This document shows, one piece after another, positions 1-7,141 of a stretch of DNA of 10,905 bases. Within the stretch, counting starts at the first letter, position 1. Each line of letters begins with the position of its first letter. Source of the stretch: Gammaproteobacteria bacterium (GTDB lineage: Bacteria > Pseudomonadota > Gammaproteobacteria > Steroidobacterales > Steroidobacteraceae); NCBI GenBank assembly GCA_027451085.1, contig DAIDKA010000085.1, forward strand, positions 1 to 10,905. Reading direction: 5' to 3'. The translations under genes and the position numbers were made by a program. The notes beneath the pieces are model-generated. The model was given only the letters and a program-made list of their open reading frames with translations. It ran no database searches and was not told the origin of the DNA.

Positions 1-2078
1 AGCGTCGCGGCGGCTACATCGACAACGTCCCCAGCACCTTCACGCGTTCGCCCACCGACCAGGGCGCGTCGGCCGTCGGATTCCCGACGGCGGCCAACGA
101 CGTGCAGGCCAACAACTTCGCCCTGGCCGAACGAGCCCAGAACCCGGTCACCTATGGCGGCATCCGCGTGGAGGCCCTGTGGCAGGTCAATGACAACTGG
201 AGCGCACTGCTGACGCAGAGCTACCAGAACATGGACGCTGAAGGCTCCTTCGCCCAGTACGAGTACGGTTCAGACGCCGGGATCAATCCCGCTGCACCGC
301 AGCAGCTGGGTGCCTGGCAGGGCACGTTCTTCACCCCGAGCTATGACAAGGACAAGTGGGAGAACACCGCCTTGAACGTGACGGGCAAGGTCGGCCCCCT
401 GAGCCTCGTGTACGCGGGTGCGTACATGATCCGCAACATCGACCAGGCCGGCGACTACACCAACTACAGCCGCAGCAGCTCCGGTTACTATTACAATTGC
501 AGCGGCACCAAGGCGACCGGCTATCCGGGCGCCGGCACCGGCCCCCTGACCTGCTATAACCCGGCGCTGTCCTGGAATGACACCACCCGCAACACGCACG
601 TCAGCAATGAGCTGCGCCTGTCCACGCCGGATGACTGGCGCCTGCGCGGGCTGTTCGGCGTGTACCAGGAAAATTTCACCATCGCCGACGACATGAATTT
701 CCAGTACAACAACCTGCCGTCATGCACGACCGCCCTGATCGCCGGTGATACAGCCTGCGCCGGTTCGATCGGCCCGGAGTCGGCTTCTGCGAACGGTGTG
801 AACCTTGATCCTACGGACCCGGCCCCGCGCGCAACCGGGGTCACTTACGGTGAAGACGAGCATCGCGGCTACAGCCAGTACGCGTTCTTCACCTCCATCG
901 ACTTCGATCTCATCCCGAAGGTGCTCACACTGACGGGCGGCACACGCTTCTATCACTACAACGATTATGAGTTCGGCAGCCGTTACCTGGGCACATGCTC
1001 GGACCAGATCAGCTGCGGCATCAACGGCGGCAACCTCATCGGCACCGAGACCAATGGCGCTTATGCCCCGTATGAGTCCAGCTACCATGGCTTCCGCAGC
1101 CGTGCCAACCTGACCTGGCACATCAGCGACGATGTCATGGCGTACTACACGTTCTCGCAGGGCTTCCGCCCCGGTGGTTTCAACCGCTTCAGCAAGAACT
1201 TCGCCGAACTCCCGGTATGCGCCGATGGCGCCGCCGCCACGGCCGGCCCGGCCGCCACCGCCTGCGGCGGCAGCGCGGCCACCGCAGGTGCCAAGCAGTT
1301 CTCCAGCCCGAGCGGCTACGCCCCGGACACCCTCGACAACAACGAGGTCGGCATCAAGAGCAGCTGGCTTGAGCACCGGCTGGAGGCGAACGTCTCGGTG
1401 TACGACATGGTGTGGAAGAACGCCCAGTTCATCTTCTTCGATCCGTCCCAGGGCTTCGGCGGTTCCAATTTCGTGATGAACGGCCCCGACTACACCATCA
1501 AGGGTCTGGAGCTGCAGCTGGTGGCGCGACCCTTCACGGGATTCACCCTGCAGGCATCCAGCTCCTTTAACAGTTCGAACCAGGACAACAACGTGTGCCT
1601 GCAGTCCAGCCTCACGGTCGGCAGCTGCGTCACGCAGTCCCTCAAGGGCTCCACGGTGTACAACATCACCAGTCCTCTGGGTGAGGTCGGCAGCCGCCCG
1701 GCGATGTCGCCAGCGGTGCAGTTCAGCGTGCAGGCCCGCTACGACTGGAACCTGACCGGCAACTACCGCTCGTGGGTATCCGTCGGCGCCAGCCACACCG
1801 GCACGATGAACAACATGCCCACCGGCTATCAGGTGCAGAATATTGTCAATGCGACCACTCCGCCCACTTCGGTGCGGGATTTCTTCCAGCAGCCGGGATA
1901 TACCACCTACGATGCATCTTTGGGAGTGGCGAAGGATGCCTGGACGGTGACACTGTACGGCCAGAACCTCAGCAACTCCGACGCCAGCACCTACACCAAC
2001 ACCTCGCAGTACATCCTGATGGAAGTGCCGCTGCGGCCACGGGTGCTGGGACTGCGCCTGGACTACAAGTTCAACTGA
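1..2078 (+). CDS. TonB-dependent outer-membrane receptor, C-terminal part (5' end cut by window)
   Basis: An outer-membrane beta-barrel transporter of the TonB-dependent receptor superfamily; such proteins import siderophores, vitamins, sugars or other large nutrients using energy from TonB-ExbBD. The reading frame is open from base 3 with no true start, so 691 residues are visible; the signal peptide, TonB box and plug domain (roughly 150 to 250 residues in the family) are missing. The visible part has alternating amphipathic barrel strands rich in Tyr, Phe and Asn and long polar loops. The family-typical motif FSQGFRPGGFN is at 1152..1184, and the last strand ends LDYKFN with a penultimate Phe, as expected for a BAM-recognised C-terminus. 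The GTG at 102 and other internal ATG/GTG codons are inside the barrel and are not starts. All ten cysteines fall in five close pairs within loops. Substrate cannot be inferred from the sequence. A sulfotransferase gene follows 8 bases downstream. Confidence 0.93.
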   Translation, partial: RRGGYIDNVPSTFTRSPTDQGASAVGFPTAANDVQANNFALAERAQNPVTYGGIRVEALWQVNDNWSALLTQSYQNMDAEGSFAQYEYGSDAGINPAAPQQLGAWQGTFFTPSYDKDKWENTALNVTGKVGPLSLVYAGAYMIRNIDQAGDYTNYSRSSSGYYYNCSGTKATGYPGAGTGPLTCYNPALSWNDTTRNTHVSNELRLSTPDDWRLRGLFGVYQENFTIADDMNFQYNNLPSCTTALIAGDTACAGSIGPESASANGVNLDPTDPAPRATGVTYGEDEHRGYSQYAFFTSIDFDLIPKVLTLTGGTRFYHYNDYEFGSRYLGTCSDQISCGINGGNLIGTETNGAYAPYESSYHGFRSRANLTWHISDDVMAYYTFSQGFRPGGFNRFSKNFAELPVCADGAAATAGPAATACGGSAATAGAKQFSSPSGYAPDTLDNNEVGIKSSWLEHRLEANVSVYDMVWKNAQFIFFDPSQGFGGSNFVMNGPDYTIKGLELQLVARPFTGFTLQASSSFNSSNQDNNVCLQSSLTVGSCVTQSLKGSTVYNITSPLGEVGSRPAMSPAVQFSVQARYDWNLTGNYRSWVSVGASHTGTMNNMPTGYQVQNIVNATTPPTSVRDFFQQPGYTTYDASLGVAKDAWTVTLYGQNLSNSDASTYTNTSQYILMEVPLRPRVLGLRLDYKFN

Positions 2079-2086
2079 CGGCTCTG

Positions 2087-4138
2087 ATGAGTGCGCAAGC
2101 CGGGCTGCCCGGGGATCCGCAACTGCCCGCCTGGTCGCCCTCCCCCGTGGAGCTGGAGCTCAACGGCATCCGCGAACTCACCAAGGCCCACCGTCACGAC
2201 GAAGCGCTGTCCGCGCTCGATGGGTTGCTGGCGCGCTTGCCGCAGAACCGGGACGCGCTCTACCTGCAGGCCATGAACCTGCGCTATCTGGATCGCATCC
2301 CGGAATCACTGGATGTGCTTGCAAGGTTGCAGCAGCTGCATCCGCGCTACAGCCGGCTGTATCAGGAGCGTGGCCACTGCCAGGTCGCCTTGCGCGATGC
2401 GCCCAGGGCCATCGAGGCTTTCCTGCAGGCTGTGAACATCAATCCCGCCCTGCCGGCCAGCTGGGACATGCTGCAGCGCCTGTACACCCTGACCTCGGAC
2501 AACGCCAACGCGGCTACGGCCGCGGAACACGTTGCCATCCTGCGCAAGCTGCCGCCGCAGATACTCCAGGCAGGGAGCTTCTTCTGCGATGGTGAGCTGG
2601 GTCCGGCGGAGAGCATCGTGCGCGCCTATCTGCTCGAGCACGGCGATCATGTGGAAGGGATGCGCCTGCTGGGGCGCATCGGGCTGGAACGCGACGTGCT
2701 GGACGACGCCGAGGTGCTGCTGGAATCCGCTGTCCGGCTGGCACCGGAGTATCGGGCCGCGCGCGCAGACTACGCCCGTGCGCTGTACCGGCGGCAGAAG
2801 TACCTGCAGGCCCGCGAGGAGCAGCAGAAGCTCCTGGCGCTCGAACCTGACAACCGCGACTACCTCAAGCAGTATGCCGCCTCCTGCGTCATGCTGGGTC
2901 AGCACGCCTCCATCATCGAACTCTACCGCCGTCTGCTGGATGGCCTGCCGCCCGGGGACCCGGAGGCGGCCGACCTGCACCTGTGGCTGGCGCATGCCCT
3001 GAAGACCCTCGGCCGGCAGCCGCAGGCCGTGGATTCATACCACGCCGCGATCGCCATCCGGGAGAACTTCGGCGAGGCCTGGTGGAGCCTGGCCAATCTC
3101 AAGACCTACCGCTTCACCGACGACCACATCAGGCGCATGCGCGAGGCCGAGGCCCTGCCCGCCACACAGGACGAGGACCGTTGTCATCTGAGCTTCGCGC
3201 TGGGCAAGGCGCTGGAGGACCAGCAGGACTACGCCGGGTCCTGGCAGTGCTATGAGCGCGGCAATGCACAAAAGCACGCGCAGATCCGCTATCTGCCCGA
3301 GGTTGCCGAGGTCAACACCCGGCTGTCGAAGCAGGTGTGCACCCGGGAGTTTTTCGAGACGCGTGCCGGGTGGGGCGTGACGGACCCGGATCCGATCTTC
3401 ATCCTGGGACTGCCGCGTTCGGGTTCGACGCTGATCGAGCAGATCCTGGCCTCACACTCCCGGGTGGAGGGCACCCAGGAGCTCGCCGATATCCTGCGTA
3501 TCGCCATGGAGCTGCGCGGCCGGACCGCGGACCTGGCAAACCCGCGGTTCCCGGGGATTCTGGCGGAACTGGGGCAGGATGACTTCCGCCGTCTGGGCGA
3601 GCGCTACATGCACGATACACGCGTGTTCCGCGCCACGGACCGGCCGTTTTTCATCGACAAGATGCCCAACAACTTCCGCTATCTCGGCCTGATCCACCTG
3701 ATGCTGCCGAACGCGAAGATCATCGACGCGCGCCGTGAGCCCATGGCCTGCTGCTTCGGCAACTTCAAGCAGCTGTTCTCCAGCGGCCAGGAGTTCAGCT
3801 ACTCCATCGCCGACATCGCCCGCTACTACCGCACCTACCTGGATCTCATGCGGCACTGGAACCAGGTGCTGCCGGGAAGAATCCTCACTGTGCAGCACGA
3901 AGACGTGGTGGTGGATCTCGAGGGCAGCGTGCGCCGCATCCTGGACTTCTGCGGGCTGCCGTTCGAGCCCTCATGCCTGCAGTTCCACAAGACCGAACGC
4001 AGTGTGCGCACGGCAAGTTCAGAGCAGGTGCGTCGTCCGATCAGCCGTGAAGGCCTTGAGCAGTGGCGCAACTACGACGCCTGGCTGGGGCCGCTCCGCG
4101 ATGCCCTGGGCGACGCCCTGGCGCGCTACCGCGACTGA
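2087..4138 (+). CDS. TPR-repeat sulfotransferase (PAPS-dependent, TPST-like catalytic domain)
   Basis: A 683-residue protein predicted to move a sulfuryl group from PAPS to an unknown acceptor. Residues about 20 to 340 are helical repeats of about 34 residues with TPR-type spacing (small residues in helix A, acidic/Pro turn), probably nine or so units, likely for partner or substrate binding. Residues about 435 to 672 form the sulfotransferase domain: 5'-phosphosulfate loop PRSGST (443-448), Glu465 in EGTQEL, DKMP with Lys525, and PNAK followed by Arg549/Arg550 in the 3'-phosphate region. By eye these match the R-S-G-T-T, catalytic Glu, NKDP and PNAK...R elements of animal tyrosylprotein sulfotransferases. 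The Ser expected eight residues after that Arg is Gly558. No signal peptide or membrane segment is seen, so it is probably cytoplasmic. The ATG at 2087 is chosen because it follows the receptor stop by 8 bases; the frame remains open upstream to 1772 but overlaps the receptor. The Shine-Dalgarno sequence is weak, suggesting coupled translation. Acceptor unknown. Confidence 0.93.
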   Translation: MSAQAGLPGDPQLPAWSPSPVELELNGIRELTKAHRHDEALSALDGLLARLPQNRDALYLQAMNLRYLDRIPESLDVLARLQQLHPRYSRLYQERGHCQVALRDAPRAIEAFLQAVNINPALPASWDMLQRLYTLTSDNANAATAAEHVAILRKLPPQILQAGSFFCDGELGPAESIVRAYLLEHGDHVEGMRLLGRIGLERDVLDDAEVLLESAVRLAPEYRAARADYARALYRRQKYLQAREEQQKLLALEPDNRDYLKQYAASCVMLGQHASIIELYRRLLDGLPPGDPEAADLHLWLAHALKTLGRQPQAVDSYHAAIAIRENFGEAWWSLANLKTYRFTDDHIRRMREAEALPATQDEDRCHLSFALGKALEDQQDYAGSWQCYERGNAQKHAQIRYLPEVAEVNTRLSKQVCTREFFETRAGWGVTDPDPIFILGLPRSGSTLIEQILASHSRVEGTQELADILRIAMELRGRTADLANPRFPGILAELGQDDFRRLGERYMHDTRVFRATDRPFFIDKMPNNFRYLGLIHLMLPNAKIIDARREPMACCFGNFKQLFSSGQEFSYSIADIARYYRTYLDLMRHWNQVLPGRILTVQHEDVVVDLEGSVRRILDFCGLPFEPSCLQFHKTERSVRTASSEQVRRPISREGLEQWRNYDAWLGPLRDALGDALARYRD

Positions 4139-4168
4139 GCTGCGAACTGCGAGGCTCTGCGCCCGGGA
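4139..4168. other. 30-base convergent intergenic gap, no terminator seen
   Basis: This is the whole space between the stop of the sulfotransferase gene (+ strand) and the stop of nuoN (- strand). It contains a short direct repeat of CTGCGA. The only inverted match spanning it is a 4-bp GAGC/GCTC stem with a 13-base loop. No GC-rich hairpin with a T-run is present on either strand. Termination is either Rho-dependent or located inside the opposite gene. Confidence 0.6.
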
Positions 4169-5608
4169 CTAGTGCAGCAGCTGGCTGCAAAGGCTGAGCA
4201 GCGGCGCCGGCAGGACGCCGAGCAGCAGCACCGCCAGGCCGTTGACACCCACTGCCAGGCGCACGCCCGGCTGCCATTCAGGCAGCGGCTTGCCGACCGC
4301 CGGCGCGTCAAAGTACATCAGCTTGACGATGCGCAGGTAGTAGAACGCGCCGATCACCGACACCAGCGCGCCGATGATCACCAGCCACACATGGCCCGTG
4401 GCCCACAGCTGCTGCAGGATGCTGAGCTTGGCCCAGAAGCCCACGAACGGCGGCACGCCGGCGGTGGAGAACATCATCGCCATCATCACCAGTGCCAGCA
4501 GCGGATCGCGGCTGTACAGACCCTTGTAGTCATCGAGCTTGTCGGCCTCGAAGCCCTTTTGTGTCAGCAGCAGCATGACGCCGAAGGCACCCAGCGTCGC
4601 CAGCACATAGACCAGCGTGTAGTACAGCGAAGCGCCGTAGCCGGCCGCGGTGCCGGTGACGAATCCCAGCAGGATGAAGCCGACGTTGCCGATCGCCGAG
4701 TATGCCAGCATGCGCTTGAGGCTGGTCTGGGCGATGGCAACCACGTTGCCGAGGATCAGCGTCAGCACCGCCAGCGGCGCCAGCATCGCGGTCCACTCAC
4801 CCGACACCCCGGACAGGCCGTGGGCCAGCAGGCGCAGCGCCAGTGCGAAGTACGCGATCTTGGGAGCGGTGGCGATGAACAGCGTGACATTGCTCGGCGC
4901 GCCCTCGTAAACGTCCGGCAGCCACATGTGGAACGGCACCGCGCCCAGCTTGAAAGCCACCGCGACCACGATGAACGCCAGCCCCAGCACCGCGCCCGGT
5001 GTCGGCGACACCAGCCTGGTGGCCAGGTCATCCAGCGCCAGGGTCCCGGTGATGCCGTAGACGATCGACATGCCGTAGAGCAGCACGCCGGAGGCGATCG
5101 CGCCGAGCACGAAGTACTTCATGGCCGCTTCGGCGGCGATGCCGTTGTCGCGGTCGAAAGCCACCATGGCATAGACCGACAGCGCCAGCAGCTCCACGCC
5201 GATGTACACCGTCAGCAGGCTGTTGGCCGAAGCGAGCACGAAGATGCCGAGCAGCGCCGTCAGCGCCAGCACGTAGTACTCGCCGCGGGAAGTGCCACGC
5301 GCGTCCATGTAGCCGCGCGAATACACCAGCGTCACCGCCACGAACAGCAGCGCCGCAAGCTTCAGCACCCAGGAGACAGGATCGGCCACGTACAGGCCGT
5401 TGAACAGCTCGGTGCGGACACCCACGCTTCCCACGCTCACCAGCAGGGCGGCGCAGACCACCAGCGACAGCAGGGTCAGCGTCGGGGTCACCCGGTTGCG
5501 GGGGCCGGCAAAGACGTCCACGAGCAGGACGAGACAGATGGCAAAGGCAAGGAAGATCTCTCCAACTGCAGGAGAGACGCCGGCCCAGGTCAGTGTGGTG
5601 TCAAGCAT
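4169..5608 (-). CDS. nuoN: NADH-quinone oxidoreductase subunit N (antiporter-like, proton channel)
   Basis: Membrane subunit of complex I, homologous to Mrp antiporter subunits and mitochondrial ND2. With NuoM and NuoL it forms the proton-translocating arm in the inner membrane. It has 479 residues from the chosen ATG, against 485 in E. coli, and is almost wholly transmembrane (about 14 helices). The key charged residues are present: Glu139 in the TM5 motif YIGVELLALS, Lys220 in AFKLGAVPFHMWLPDVYEGAP (broken-helix TM7), Lys250 in APKIAYF and Lys394 in GFWAKL. It is the last gene of the operon. Start choice is uncertain: TTG at 5617 overlaps the nuoM stop as TTGA and would add three residues (MSH), while the ATG at 5608 begins five bases after that stop. 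Neither has a convincing Shine-Dalgarno sequence, so re-initiation by ribosomes finishing nuoM is likely. The 3' neighbour is the convergent sulfotransferase gene. Confidence 0.97.
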   Translation of the reverse strand: MLDTTLTWAGVSPAVGEIFLAFAICLVLLVDVFAGPRNRVTPTLTLLSLVVCAALLVSVGSVGVRTELFNGLYVADPVSWVLKLAALLFVAVTLVYSRGYMDARGTSRGEYYVLALTALLGIFVLASANSLLTVYIGVELLALSVYAMVAFDRDNGIAAEAAMKYFVLGAIASGVLLYGMSIVYGITGTLALDDLATRLVSPTPGAVLGLAFIVVAVAFKLGAVPFHMWLPDVYEGAPSNVTLFIATAPKIAYFALALRLLAHGLSGVSGEWTAMLAPLAVLTLILGNVVAIAQTSLKRMLAYSAIGNVGFILLGFVTGTAAGYGASLYYTLVYVLATLGAFGVMLLLTQKGFEADKLDDYKGLYSRDPLLALVMMAMMFSTAGVPPFVGFWAKLSILQQLWATGHVWLVIIGALVSVIGAFYYLRIVKLMYFDAPAVGKPLPEWQPGVRLAVGVNGLAVLLLGVLPAPLLSLCSQLLH

Positions 5609-5613
5609 ATGGC

Positions 5614-7128
5614 TCAAAGGGGCAGCTTGGAATGCACCGCCTGGGTCACCAGGTGATGCACGGAGGCTTCCATGATGTTGAGGAGCGGCGCGGGGTACAG
5701 GCCGAGCAGCAGCACCGCCACCGCCAGCACACCCAGCACCAGGGATTCACGGCCGTTCATGTCCGTGAGGGATGCGACCTTCGCGTTCGCCACCGGGCCG
5801 AACACCACGCGCTTGACCATCCACAGCGTGTAGGCCGCGCCGAGGATCAGGGTCAGGGCGGCAAAGAACGAGTACCAGAAGCTGGCCTTGAAGGCGGCGA
5901 TGATGACCATGAACTCGCCGACGAAGCCGGAGGTGCCCGGCAGACCGGCATTGGCCATGCAGAAGAACACCATCAGCGCGGCGAACTTCGGCATCACGTT
6001 GACCACGCCGCCGTAGGTGCTGATCTCGCGGCTGTGCAGGCGGTCGTACAGCACGCCCACGCACAGGAACAGCGCACCCGACACCAGGCCGTGCGAGATC
6101 ATCTGCACCATCGCGCCATCGACGCCCAGCACGGCGCCCTTGAGCGAACCGGTGTTGGCCACGATGGAATAGATCATGAAGGAGCCCAGCGTCACAAAGC
6201 CCATGTGGGCGATGGACGAGTAGGCGATCAGCTTCTTCATGTCGGCCTGGACCATGGCTACGAAACCGATGTAGACCACCGCGATCAGCGACATTCCCAC
6301 CACCAGCCACACCAGCTCGTGGCTGGCGTCCGGGGTGATCGGCAGGCTGAACCGCAGGAAGCCGTATCCGCCCATCTTCAACATGATGGCCGCCAGGATC
6401 ACCGAGCCGCCGGTGGGCGCCTCGACGTGCGCGTCGGGCAGCCAGGTATGCACCGGCCACATCGGCACCTTGACCGCGAACGCCAGCAGGAAGGCCAGGA
6501 AGATCCAGCGCTGCTCCATCAGGGTCAGCGGCAGCCTCTGGAAGGCCGCGATCGAGTAGTCCCCGGCCTGCACGTACATGTAGATCAGGGCCGCCAGCAT
6601 CAGCACCGAGCCCAGGAAGGTATACAGGAAGAACTTGATGGTCGCATAGACGCGCCGCGGACCGCCCCAGATGCCGATGATCAGGAACATCGGGATCAGC
6701 ATGGCTTCCCAGAAGAAGTAGAACAGCAGCGAGTCCATCGCCGAGAACACGCCGATCATCAGCCCTTCCATCACCAGGAAGGCCGCGTAGTACTGGGCCG
6801 GACGCTGCTCGATCACCGTCCAGGCGGCGATGACCACCGGGATGGTCATGAACGTGGTCAGCAGCACCAGCGGCAGCGTGATGCCGTCAAGGCCCAGGTA
6901 GTACGTCGCATGCAGCGAGGGGATCCAGGCCATGCGCTCCACGAACTGGAAGTCCGCGGTGCCCGTCCGGAACCCGGTGTACGCAAGGATGGAGATGGCG
7001 AAGGTCGCAAGCGCCGCCACCAAGGCCACCCAGCGCCCGGCGCGGATGTTGCGCTCGCCCAGCAGCAGCACCAGGATTCCCGCGGCGATGGGCAGCCAGA
7101 TCAGAACCGACAACAGACCGAATTGCAT
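5614..7128 (-). CDS. nuoM: NADH-quinone oxidoreductase subunit M (antiporter-like, proton channel)
   Basis: Central antiporter-like subunit of the complex I membrane arm (mitochondrial ND4 homologue), taking part in proton translocation coupled to NADH oxidation and quinone reduction. It has 504 residues (E. coli 509) and about 14 transmembrane helices. Hallmarks seen: Glu141 in FFWEAMLIPMF (TM5), Lys220 in AFAVKVPMWPVHTWLPDAHVEAP (TM7 discontinuous helix), Lys251 in IMLKMGGYG, and Glu405 in GFVGEF (TM12), matching the proton-path residues known in the E. coli protein. The ATG at 7128 starts 12 bases after the nuoL stop, with AGGCGG at 7136..7141 seven bases upstream as ribosome binding site. 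The C-terminus runs directly into nuoN. Nothing anomalous is visible. Confidence 0.98.
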   Translation of the reverse strand: MQFGLLSVLIWLPIAAGILVLLLGERNIRAGRWVALVAALATFAISILAYTGFRTGTADFQFVERMAWIPSLHATYYLGLDGITLPLVLLTTFMTIPVVIAAWTVIEQRPAQYYAAFLVMEGLMIGVFSAMDSLLFYFFWEAMLIPMFLIIGIWGGPRRVYATIKFFLYTFLGSVLMLAALIYMYVQAGDYSIAAFQRLPLTLMEQRWIFLAFLLAFAVKVPMWPVHTWLPDAHVEAPTGGSVILAAIMLKMGGYGFLRFSLPITPDASHELVWLVVGMSLIAVVYIGFVAMVQADMKKLIAYSSIAHMGFVTLGSFMIYSIVANTGSLKGAVLGVDGAMVQMISHGLVSGALFLCVGVLYDRLHSREISTYGGVVNVMPKFAALMVFFCMANAGLPGTSGFVGEFMVIIAAFKASFWYSFFAALTLILGAAYTLWMVKRVVFGPVANAKVASLTDMNGRESLVLGVLAVAVLLLGLYPAPLLNIMEASVHHLVTQAVHSKLPL

Positions 7129-7135
7129 GTAAAGA

Positions 7136-7141
7136 CCGCCT
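7136..7141 (-). promoter_or_regulatory. Ribosome binding site of nuoM
   Basis: AGGCGG on the minus strand lies seven bases before the nuoM ATG, and its first base is the last base of the nuoL stop codon. It supports the chosen nuoM start and re-initiation straight after nuoL. Confidence 0.7.

Noticed and set aside
720..1796. Open frame of 358 codons on the - strand opposite the receptor
   Set aside because: Composition is Ala/Gly/Val/Arg-rich with no recognisable domain, no ribosome binding site that stands out, and the opposite frame is a clear receptor barrel.
1772..2086. N-terminal extension of the sulfotransferase frame inside the receptor gene
   Set aside because: The frame is open, but its translation is His/Gln/Arg-rich and not TPR-like, and it overlaps 300 bases of well-supported barrel sequence. 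The ATG at 2087 fits the protein and the gene spacing.
4174..4190. GCAGC-TG-GCTGC inverted repeat near the nuoN end as a terminator
   Set aside because: The stem is five base pairs with an impossible two-base loop, inside coding sequence, and no T-run follows on either strand.
4172..5656. Open frame of 494 codons on the + strand opposite nuoN
   Set aside because: Same Gln/His/Arg-rich shadow composition. It lies antisense to a clear nuoN and extends across the nuoM boundary.
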